Assembly (NCBI GenBank): GCA_017936205.1
Contig: JAGBGB010000057.1
Location: 1-14,080 of the forward strand
DNA length: 14,080 nt
Source: Oscillospiraceae bacterium
GTDB taxonomy: Bacteria; Bacillota; Clostridia; Oscillospirales; Oscillospiraceae
Direction: 5' to 3'
Below the pieces are notes generated by a model, which did no database searches, was not told the origin of the DNA, and was given only the letters and a program-made list of their open reading frames with translations. Position numbers and translations under genes: made by a program. The stretch's first letter is position 1. Each line of letters begins with the position of its first letter. Shown piece after piece: positions 1 through 6,763 of this stretch.

Positions 1-3000
1 CATCCACCGGGGAGGTATATAGCGGAGCAGCCCAAGCTTACCCCAACGCTGATACAGACTATATTGCCTTCAAGGAAATGATCAGCAACCTGACCAATGC
101 AACGGATCAGGCACAGCCCTTTATCGGAAGCTACTCCTTCTCCGTTACCTCCGCACAGCAAATCACGGAGCTTTTAGCCATCGGCATTCCTGCAAGCTGT
201 CAGCTTTCCCTCTACGGCATGGTTCGCCAGACAGAGGAGGGCAGATATGTTAACACTGTAACTACTACAGCTTGTCCCGTTACTTTGGGGGCGAACAATG
301 AGCAGATCATCCTTTCTGCTGTAACCGGCAGTGCTGCCCGGAATATTTACGGTGTGAGTCTGGGTGATATTGTGATTCCTGAGCCTCTGCAGGTCGTTCT
401 GGATTACGGAAAGCCCATTGAGCTGCCCATGAACGAGCTGTGGACCCGTGTAAAGGTGAAGGACAAGAACATTGCTCTGAGCTATGTAGGCCTGACCCAG
501 AACGGTGAAAACGGAGCCATCCGTGGTAAGGAGCCTGCAAATCTGTTCTGCAACTCCAGTGCGAAATCAAAGGAAGTAGAAAGCGGAACCTTCTATTTGA
601 ACAACGGAACCCCTACCTTTAAGCTGAAGGAGCTTATGACCCACGCGGAAACGATCTACGCCGTCTACCGTATCTCCCTGAGAGACACGCAGGAAACCAT
701 CGCCTACCTTATGGAGGAAGTGGAGCTGCTGCCTGCCACCATGATGTATTATGAGACGGACTTTGCAGAGGGGATATTCACCTTCACCAAGGGCAACTAC
801 AGCACCGTGGACAAGAACGGCAGCACTGTGGCTCCCACAGAGCCCAACGAAGTGCAGGATGACGGAACGGTATTCCCCGGAGATGCCTTTGTGAAGATCG
901 GAAATGAGGAGAAGGACTATTCCCATGCCCTGTTCTTCGACTTCAGCAACAATGCCGTGGACCGGCAGCGGTATCAGCAGAGCCAGTATTGTGGAAAAAA
1001 CTATGACGAGCTGGATTCTTGGGGCATAGTTCATTCATTGGAACCTGTAACGGTCAAGAGCATGAATAACGATGCAGGAACCCTGTCCTTCCAAGCACAG
1101 AAGGACTATCCTGTAGATGCAAATCGCTTAGATCTGCATATCGCTCCCGGCAATATTTCCTTTGATCCTACTTATGCTGAGGTTCTGCAGGTCAGAATGA
1201 AGCTTGATGGCTTTAGCTATGGAGCCAGCTATAGTACAGGTCCCTTCTTCCGCCTGTGGTGGTGGGGTTCCAAAGACGGTAACAAGTACCGGGGATATGA
1301 GAATGCCACTTATTTGGGAAGAGACTATGTATCCGACGGAACCTATGTTACCTACACCGTGGATCTGGTTACAATTTTGGATGGACAAGGCTATAATTCC
1401 AATGGCGATTTTAGCGGCTTTATGGATATGCGGAGCATAGATACCATTGGAGAGCTTCGTTTTAGCCTTCATAATTTTAGTGTTACTACGGAGTCTAAGG
1501 TCACCTATGACTATCTGTACATCGGACCCAAGAACAGTGCTCCCGTGCAGCATGGGCAGAATTCCCTGTATTTCACCTTTGATGGCACCGATTCCGAGAA
1601 GCTCCGCTATGAGTATCCCCAGTACGGCGGCACAAGCCCCGACAAGGTAACGTCCGGCTCCGGTGCCGTTGGCAGCTGGAAGTCCGGGCACTATATCGAT
1701 CCTGTAGGGACGGATCCTTATACGAATCCGGTTACTCCTACCATCGATCCTGTATCCGGCACCATTTCAGCACAGGCAACGGCTGCTGTGGATGAACCGA
1801 ACAATTTGTATTTTAAGCTGGAGGGCTTGGATTATCCCGCAAAGAACACGGAGATCATTGAAATTCGGGTGCGATTTGATGACATCGATATTATTACATC
1901 CAATGCCTCATGGCACCCTCGGTTCCAGCTGTGGTATGGCAGTGATACAGGAAGTAGCTATATTTCCGGTACAGACGGCTATCTGTATCAGAATCAAAAT
2001 TTCAAGCTCGGGGAGTATATTACCATTCGGGTGACTCCCGATGCCGAATTCTTGAAGAGAAATCGGATCTCGTTCCTGAATCTTGCCTTCCATGAGTTTA
2101 AAACCAACCTCAACAGCAGGATCACCCTCGACTATGTCTATCTGGGTCCAGAAGCAGATGCACCCAGCAAGCAGGAGTCTGTCTACAGCAGTGCCAAGAA
2201 CGACTTCCTGTACTTCGGCTTCGAGAATGATGCAGAGGCACAGAACCGCTACGGCACCTCTACCTACAACGGTATGAACTTCGATCTGTTGGAGGGGCAG
2301 GAACAGCTGTACTGGGATGTGAATGATGATCGCTGCCGAATGCCGGAGATCGATCACGGTAACGGTACCATGACCCTTGTAGCGGAATATGATACTTCCA
2401 TAAATGAGAATTACGACAAGGGCTTCTATGTCCAGAACGGTGAGCTCAACGCAGCAAAGCAGTGGCTGAACTACAGTCCGGATCGTGCAGAGGTAGCACA
2501 GGTTCGGGTACGACTCAAGGGCTTCAAGCCTGTCGGCTCTACCACAGCCTGCATCTATCTCAGCAGCTATCGGGATGGTGTTTACCAAGTAGAGCAGAAT
2601 GGGAAACCGACGGATGCTTGTAAGAGCATCACAGAAAAGGTTCCCGTTGATACCCGTTTCTTAGATAGTGACCGCTACATTACCGTTTCCATGCCTATCA
2701 ATGAGGACGTTCGGACAAATGCTGCCCTCCTCAACAACATTCGGCTGAACTTTGAGAGCCTTACCAGCATTTCTACACAGGATTACGGAACCGTCACCAT
2801 TGACTACATTTATGTAGGGCCTCGGGATTCCGCACCGGAGCCTGTCTACGGTTATGACAGCAGCTATGAGGATGACACAGCCCTGTCCAACGGCTCCTCC
2901 CTCTTTGCCGAGGGCTTGGGCGTAAAGCCTGCAGAACAGAAGGATGAGGATGGAAACATCATAGAATACACCGGAGACTACACCAGAGCCTACTTCCAAT

Positions 3001-5063
3001 TCACCGGAACCGGCTTCGATGTGATCAGCCGCACGGGAATGGATCAGGCAATGATCCGTGTCATGGTCTATACCCATCCCGACCTTCGGGAGGAGAACTG
3101 TATTAAGACTCTTACTGTGAATAACAAGGGTGAGCTGGAGCTGTATCAGATCCCTGTGGTTTCTGTACAGGGCTTAGAGCATGGCACCTACTATGTGAGC
3201 ATAGATGTTCATAAGCGGTATAATGCCCCTATCTCCATTCTGTCCAGAGGTGGTCAGTTCCACTTCGATGCTGTACGGATCTACGATCCCATAGATACCA
3301 CCAAGGCAAGCCTGACCTATGGGGAGATGAGTGATCTCATTGCCCATCAGATGGATAAGGAGGATCGCTCCCATGTGAAGGAGATCCGCAATATTCTCCT
3401 GTCTGCAGTGGAATTCTCCCAGCTCACAGGGGTTCAGGCAGGTGCAGTATTCATAGATACCTATGAGAAGCCTACGGTTCCCGTCGTGGATCCGGAAACC
3501 GGAAAGCCTACCACTGCGACACCGGAGGATCTGAACATCAACAATAGTCATGCCATGGACATCCTGACTTATAATAAGGTAGGCCCCAAGAATGAGGTTT
3601 ATTTGGATCCCGATCAGGCAATCGCCTTTAAGCTGCAGATCGACTCTGCCAGACTGCCTGCAAGTCTGGATATCGGAGCAAAGACCATTACCGGAACAAG
3701 AGCCAATCTGGTTGCTGCCATCGTTTCAGAGGACGCCCTCAAGAGTGACCTTCTGACCATCGCAAGCCGAACCGAGGCTGAGCTTACAAGCACCACTGCC
3801 ATGTATTACCCCCTGAACCTGCGAGCAGACATGATGATAAAGGAGGGCAACGCCCGTTCCTGCTATATCGTGATCTATAATGCTCCCATAAAGGATAACA
3901 CAGCTGCAGGCAGAGGAGACTGCGTTCTCTCCATTACGGATGTGAAGCTGGCATATGCTGTGGATCCCAACGCCGTGGTGGAGGATGCTCCCACAGACCC
4001 CGAGATCCCGGAGCTGCCCACCACCGCTCCCGAGGAAGGAGCAGGAGAAGCGGCAGCCGTGTCCTTTGTGGCAGACAGTAAGACCACCCGTGCCGCTGCT
4101 GCGGTGATCCGGAAGGAGCTGGAAACGCCCATTTTGACAGAGGGCGGGAAGCTGCTGCATACTCTGGATCTGGCAAGTGATATTACCCTGAACTATGCAG
4201 TGCCCAAGACAGCTATGGAGGGCTACGACAGCTTCTATCTGGACTGTGAGCTGTTTATGTACGAGGGCAACGAGGCAAAGGGCAGCGGGATGCTGTGCCT
4301 CTACCCCGAGGAGAGAGGGAACTATTACTACTTCACCCTGAAGGGACTTACCGCCGTGCAGATGAATGATGAGATCCTTGCGACCCTCCGCATGGAGAAG
4401 GACGGACGCTTCTATTATTGGGAAGCAGACCGCTACAGCATTGCACAGTATGCCTACGGCCAGCTGGCAAAGGGAGGTGCGACCCCCAAGCTGAAGGCTC
4501 TGTGTGCCCAGCTCCTTCGCTACGGAGCCGCAGCTCAAATCTTCAAGGGCTACCGTACGGATGCTTTGGCAGACAGACTTCTGACACAGGAGCAGAGATC
4601 CTATTTGACAGACCTGAACTCCGTGACCTTCGGCAACACCAATGTCAGCGGCACACAGCCCGAGCAGCCCACTGTAACATGGGTCGGAAAGTCTCTGGAT
4701 CTGAACTCCAGAGTCGCTGTGAAGCTTGTAGTGGATCTGAGCGCCTACACAGGGAACAGAGAGGAGCTGCAGCTTCGCTTGACCTATAGGGATCATGCAG
4801 GGAATACCGTCACTGCAGTGGTGGATACCCTCAGTCCCTACGGTGAGACCGGGAATCGGTACGCCTTCACCTTTAGCGGTTTGCTGGCAGCAGAGCTGCG
4901 AACAGTTCTGACCGCGCAGGTATACCAAGGGGACAAGCCTGTTTCCGTCAGTCTGCAATACAGCCCCGACACCTACGGCAACAATAAGGTAGGCACTCTG
5001 GGCACCCTATGCCGTGCCCTCTTCGCCTACAGCGACAGTGCAAAGGCATTCTTCGCAAATTAA
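1..5063 (+). CDS. Giant secreted multi-modular protein, 5'-truncated by window edge (paralogue of the 6764-12181 gene)
   Basis: The reading frame is open from base 3, so the Met codon at 78 is internal and the gene starts left of the window. Alignment by eye puts the first visible residues (VYSGAAQ) opposite residue ~503 of the paralogue (YYEGAAE), so about 500 residues (signal peptide and probably a fibro-slime domain) are missing. Numbering from Met78, order is: a strand-rich segment (1-225); three related ~200-residue modules (283-489, 496-696, 710-920), each ending in a Y-[IVL]-G-P...AP motif; a jelly-roll-like module (971-1072, FTGTGFDVISRTG to HFDAVRIYDP); a further domain (1100-1295) split by a Pro/Thr linker at 1130-1150; an acidic Pro/Ala-rich linker (1300-1325); and a duplicated C-terminal domain (1353-1500 and 1530-1661). 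No LPXTG sorting signal, SLH or LysM repeat is visible, so attachment is unknown. Adhesion or glycan binding is inferred from modular style; no catalytic motif is recognised. Confidence 0.85.
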   Translation, partial: STGEVYSGAAQAYPNADTDYIAFKEMISNLTNATDQAQPFIGSYSFSVTSAQQITELLAIGIPASCQLSLYGMVRQTEEGRYVNTVTTTACPVTLGANNEQIILSAVTGSAARNIYGVSLGDIVIPEPLQVVLDYGKPIELPMNELWTRVKVKDKNIALSYVGLTQNGENGAIRGKEPANLFCNSSAKSKEVESGTFYLNNGTPTFKLKELMTHAETIYAVYRISLRDTQETIAYLMEEVELLPATMMYYETDFAEGIFTFTKGNYSTVDKNGSTVAPTEPNEVQDDGTVFPGDAFVKIGNEEKDYSHALFFDFSNNAVDRQRYQQSQYCGKNYDELDSWGIVHSLEPVTVKSMNNDAGTLSFQAQKDYPVDANRLDLHIAPGNISFDPTYAEVLQVRMKLDGFSYGASYSTGPFFRLWWWGSKDGNKYRGYENATYLGRDYVSDGTYVTYTVDLVTILDGQGYNSNGDFSGFMDMRSIDTIGELRFSLHNFSVTTESKVTYDYLYIGPKNSAPVQHGQNSLYFTFDGTDSEKLRYEYPQYGGTSPDKVTSGSGAVGSWKSGHYIDPVGTDPYTNPVTPTIDPVSGTISAQATAAVDEPNNLYFKLEGLDYPAKNTEIIEIRVRFDDIDIITSNASWHPRFQLWYGSDTGSSYISGTDGYLYQNQNFKLGEYITIRVTPDAEFLKRNRISFLNLAFHEFKTNLNSRITLDYVYLGPEADAPSKQESVYSSAKNDFLYFGFENDAEAQNRYGTSTYNGMNFDLLEGQEQLYWDVNDDRCRMPEIDHGNGTMTLVAEYDTSINENYDKGFYVQNGELNAAKQWLNYSPDRAEVAQVRVRLKGFKPVGSTTACIYLSSYRDGVYQVEQNGKPTDACKSITEKVPVDTRFLDSDRYITVSMPINEDVRTNAALLNNIRLNFESLTSISTQDYGTVTIDYIYVGPRDSAPEPVYGYDSSYEDDTALSNGSSLFAEGLGVKPAEQKDEDGNIIEYTGDYTRAYFQFTGTGFDVISRTGMDQAMIRVMVYTHPDLREENCIKTLTVNNKGELELYQIPVVSVQGLEHGTYYVSIDVHKRYNAPISILSRGGQFHFDAVRIYDPIDTTKASLTYGEMSDLIAHQMDKEDRSHVKEIRNILLSAVEFSQLTGVQAGAVFIDTYEKPTVPVVDPETGKPTTATPEDLNINNSHAMDILTYNKVGPKNEVYLDPDQAIAFKLQIDSARLPASLDIGAKTITGTRANLVAAIVSEDALKSDLLTIASRTEAELTSTTAMYYPLNLRADMMIKEGNARSCYIVIYNAPIKDNTAAGRGDCVLSITDVKLAYAVDPNAVVEDAPTDPEIPELPTTAPEEGAGEAAAVSFVADSKTTRAAAAVIRKELETPILTEGGKLLHTLDLASDITLNYAVPKTAMEGYDSFYLDCELFMYEGNEAKGSGMLCLYPEERGNYYYFTLKGLTAVQMNDEILATLRMEKDGRFYYWEADRYSIAQYAYGQLAKGGATPKLKALCAQLLRYGAAAQIFKGYRTDALADRLLTQEQRSYLTDLNSVTFGNTNVSGTQPEQPTVTWVGKSLDLNSRVAVKLVVDLSAYTGNREELQLRLTYRDHAGNTVTAVVDTLSPYGETGNRYAFTFSGLLAAELRTVLTAQVYQGDKPVSVSLQYSPDTYGNNKVGTLGTLCRALFAYSDSAKAFFAN
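924..2837 (+). repeat. Three tandem diverged copies of a ~200-residue module in giant protein 1
   Basis: Copies span about 924-1544, 1563-2165 and 2205-2837. Each opens with an aromatic strand and an R-x-R/N-RY motif (LFFDFSNNAVDRQRY, LYFTFDGTDSEKLRY, LYFGFENDAEAQNRY). Each has a central E-[VI]-x-[QE]-[VI]-R-[VM] strand and closes with DYLYIGPKNSAP, DYVYLGPEADAP or DYIYVGPRDSAP. The paralogue has one copy at 9068-9748. Copies are strongly diverged in protein and DNA, so the duplications are not recent. The pattern suggests a beta-sandwich carbohydrate-binding-like module, which is inference. Confidence 0.75.
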
Positions 5064-5069
5064 ACAACC

Positions 5070-5113
5070 CAAGCAAGGGGCTGTCTCACGAAAGCGAGAC
5101 ATCCCCTTGCTTG
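5070..5113 (+). terminator. Terminator hairpin after giant protein 1 (GGGCTGTCTC family)
   Basis: An 11-bp stem (CAAGCAAGGGG / CCCCTTGCTTG) encloses a second 5-bp stem (GTCTC / GAGAC) seven bases after the TAA stop. There is no clear T-run, so it is either a weak intrinsic terminator or an mRNA 3'-end stabiliser. Its core is shared with the hairpins at 6433 and 6714. Confidence 0.6.
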
Positions 5114-5114
5114 T

Positions 5115-5325
5115 CAAATTCCGATTTATCGTACCCTTCGTAGGGGCGCGCATTGCGCGTCCGACAACCACCAAGAATTGGTGGTTGTGAAAAATGTTTC
5201 GTTTTTATGGAAAAATTACATCATTTTCGGTGGTTTTTGTATTCATGGCGTTACGCCATGAACCGGACGCGCAATGCGCGCCCCTACGCAGCGTTAAATC
5301 AAACTGTGCGACAAATCGGAATTTG
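5115..5325. mobile_element. MITE-like palindromic element, copy 1
   Basis: The ~211-bp element has terminal inverted repeats: AAATTCCGATTTATCG at 5116-5131 matches the reverse complement of 5309-5324 at 15 of 16 positions. Just inside, GTAGGGGCGCGCATTGCGCG is repeated inverted near 5265-5286. Two further hairpins lie within: 5164-5188 (11-bp arms, 3-base loop) and 5242-5262 (9-bp arms). No transposase is encoded, so mobilisation would have to be in trans. Copy 2 at 6484-6701 aligns along its whole length in the same orientation with a few substitutions and small indels. No clear target-site duplication is visible. Confidence 0.75.
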
Positions 5326-5334
5326 CCGGTGTGT

Positions 5335-5575
5335 TGTGCTATTGCAGCCTACTGTGGAACTGTAGATGCCCTGTTCCGCTGTGACCACAGAGGGTATATG
5401 TCTAAGAGCTGCCTTGCAGCAATTCATATACCCAAACCCCTGTTCTCGGGCGAAGAAGCCTAAAGCTCTGCCTCCCGAAAATGAACTCAAAGAATGACAA
5501 AAGCAGCCATAAGTAACACGAATAGTCAAGTGCATCCGAGCAGCTGCCCTGCATTGGTTGCACTTCTTTTTCACA
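5335..5575 (+). ncRNA. ssrS: Candidate 6S RNA (RNA polymerase-binding regulatory RNA)
   Basis: This stretch has no credible gene but ends in a clear + strand terminator, so a non-coding transcript is likely. Two motifs resemble the Escherichia coli 6S RNA as I remember it, in the same order and roughly right spacing: CCCTGTTCCG at 5370-5379 (E. coli CCCTGAGCCG) and CGAAGAAGCCTAAAGCTCTG near 5451-5470 (E. coli CGAGAAGCCTTAAAACTG). Between them is a strong apical hairpin with GGGTATATG / CATATACCC arms (5392-5400, 5425-5433) and an inner GCTGC / GCAGC stem. Inferred length, ~190-240 nt, fits the family. 6S RNA binds housekeeping RNA polymerase and mimics an open promoter in stationary phase. 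The closing stem and 5' end are not resolved, and no good promoter is visible because the MITE ends about ten bases upstream. A different structured RNA remains possible. Confidence 0.55.
5528..5571 (+). terminator. Rho-independent terminator of the candidate 6S RNA
   Basis: AAGTGCA (5528-5534) pairs with TGCACTT (5559-5565), with an inner GCAG / CTGC stem, followed by CTTTTTC. The T-run is on the + strand only, which fixes the transcript orientation. Confidence 0.7.
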
Positions 5576-5614
5576 AAAAATCTTTACTAATACCGTTTAT
5601 TTTCCCATTTGCTA

Positions 5615-5643
5615 TTGACAAAAAACGGAAATTAGAGTATAAA
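5615..5643 (+). promoter_or_regulatory. Promoter of the TetR-family gene
   Basis: TTGACA at 5615-5620, a 17-base spacer, and TATAAA at 5638-5643 give a near-consensus sigma-A promoter. Predicted transcription start is near 5650, leaving a ~130-base 5' UTR. The UTR contains a CCTCCC / GGGAGG hairpin (5718-5745). Confidence 0.75.
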
Positions 5644-5651
5644 TATATTAT

Positions 5652-5673
5652 CGTTCAAATTTGTTATATAACG
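5652..5673. promoter_or_regulatory. Possible TetR operator at the transcription start
   Basis: Two abutting 8-bp palindromes (CAAATTTG, 5656-5663; TTATATAA, 5664-5671) are flanked by CGTT and AACG, giving an outer inverted pair. The position just downstream of the -10 box suits autorepression. AT-rich palindromes occur by chance, so this is a weak call. Confidence 0.25.
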
Positions 5674-5779
5674 CAAGTTTCTGCACATATTATGTTTTGC
5701 ACGTCATTGGATAGCTCCCTCCCTCAAAAGTCTCTCCGCGGGAGGTCATGATGCTTCCATCCATGAAAGGAGAATTTCT

Positions 5780-6418
5780 ATGCCCCCAAAATCCAGAATC
5801 ACCCGTCAAATGATCCTCGATGCCAGTATTGATGTAGTTCATCGTTTGGGGATCAATGCGCTAAATGTCCGTGCAGTTGCATCCCAGCTAAAGTGCTCCA
5901 CCCAGCCGGTAATGTACCACTTCGCCACCATGGAGGAATTAAAGAACGAGATCTACACCATAGTAGACCAGAGCCATACAGGCTATATTATGGATGTTGA
6001 CTTTGAGAACGATCCCAATCCCGCATTGGCAATTTGCAAGAACTATATTCAATTCGCTGTGGAAGAGCCCCATCTGTTCCGCTTCCTCTTCCAGACCGAC
6101 AAGTTCGCCAACACCAATCTGATCGATATGATCCAGAGCGAGCAGCTTACTCCTATATTCCAAGCTATGTCCGAAATGGTTCAGCTTACACCTAAGCAAG
6201 CCAGAGATGCCTTTGCATCTACCTTCTTTGCCGTCCACGGCTTTGCCAGTCTTCTTGCCAATAATTCTATGGTCTATGAGGCGGAATACTGCAACAGGCT
6301 CATCGAAACCATCTTCTGCGGTGCCATCGGCTTCATGAAAGTCGGCTGGGAAGAAAGTCTCTATCCCAATGGCGAAGGCCGCCCCGATGCTCCCCCTCCC
6401 TGGGAACGCAATTCCTGA
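5780..6418 (+). CDS. TetR/AcrR-family transcriptional regulator
   Basis: The 212-residue protein has a typical N-terminal TetR DNA-binding domain: helix 1 near residues 7-23 and a helix-turn-helix at about 28-48 (AVASQLKCSTQPVMYHF), followed by MEELKNEIY. The C-terminal half is an all-helical ligand/dimer region ending in a Pro-rich tail. The segment AVHGFASLLANNS resembles the conserved helix of the TetR C-terminal WHG-type families. The start is supported by AAAGGAG seven bases upstream of the ATG and by the upstream promoter. It reads away from giant gene 1 and converges on giant gene 2. Autoregulation is usual in the family; control of the flanking surface proteins is conjecture, and the ligand cannot be predicted. 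Confidence 0.9.
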   Translation: MPPKSRITRQMILDASIDVVHRLGINALNVRAVASQLKCSTQPVMYHFATMEELKNEIYTIVDQSHTGYIMDVDFENDPNPALAICKNYIQFAVEEPHLFRFLFQTDKFANTNLIDMIQSEQLTPIFQAMSEMVQLTPKQARDAFASTFFAVHGFASLLANNSMVYEAEYCNRLIETIFCGAIGFMKVGWEESLYPNGEGRPDAPPPWERNS

Positions 6419-6432
6419 TCCCTGTAACCATC

Positions 6433-6477
6433 ACCACCCAGGGCTGTCTCGCAAGCAAGGAGACAGCCCTGGGTGGT
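6433..6477. terminator. Long perfect hairpin terminator after the TetR gene
   Basis: An 18-bp perfect stem encloses a 9-base loop (6451-6459), starting 15 bases after the TGA stop. The core is GGGCTGTCTC / GAGACAGCCC, as in the hairpins at 5070 and 6714. There is no T-run. Symmetry would let it act in both directions. Confidence 0.65.
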
Positions 6478-6483
6478 TAGCAT

Positions 6484-6701
6484 AATTCCGATTTATCGCA
6501 CTGCTTCGTTCACCGCTGCGTAGGGGCGCGCCTTGCGCGTGCGACAACCACCAAGCATTGGTGGTTGTGAAAAATGTTGCGATTTTTGGAGAAATTACAT
6601 CATTTTGGTGGTTTTTGTGTTCATGGCGTTAGGCCATGAACCGGACGCGCAATGCGCGCCCCTACGCAGCGTTAAGTCAAACTGTTCGACAAATCGGAAT
6701 T
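6484..6701. mobile_element. MITE-like palindromic element, copy 2
   Basis: The termini AATTCCGATTTATCG (6484-6498) and CGACAAATCGGAATT (6687-6701) are inverted with one mismatch. It shares the inner GTAGGGGCGCGC inverted repeat, the ACAACCACCAA / TTGGTGGTTGT hairpin and the CATGGCGTTAGGCCATG hairpin with copy 1, in the same orientation. It is slightly longer through an insertion near 6500-6510. The left half here is less symmetrical than in copy 1 (CGCGCCTTGCGCG against CGCGCATTGCGCG), so the two copies are decaying independently. Confidence 0.75.
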
Positions 6702-6713
6702 TACACATGTACT

Positions 6714-6748
6714 ACAGGGGCTGTCTCACAATTGTGAGACAGCCCTGT
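6714..6748 (-). terminator. Terminator hairpin after giant protein 2
   Basis: A 14-bp perfect stem centred on CACAATTGTG, extended past a one-base bulge by ACA / TGT, lies just downstream of the TAA stop at 6764-6766 on the minus strand. It belongs to the GGGCTGTCTC hairpin family. There is no T-run. Confidence 0.6.
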
Positions 6749-6763
6749 GGTGTTGAATGGAAA

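Noticed and set aside
3726..4958. 410-codon open frame on the minus strand inside giant gene 1
   Set aside because: It is a by-product of codon use in the sense gene: low-complexity Cys/Gly/Leu/Gln-rich product, no ribosome site, no domain signal.
5299..5574. 91-codon minus-strand frame downstream of the MITE
   Set aside because: It is antisense to the candidate 6S RNA and its terminator and starts inside the terminator. Better read as a shadow of a structured RNA.
5494..5751. 85-codon plus-strand frame before the TetR gene
   Set aside because: It crosses a terminator and the TetR promoter and has no ribosome site or recognisable product.
5115..6701. CRISPR array
   Set aside because: Only two long, internally palindromic copies over 1 kb apart, with no regular spacers.
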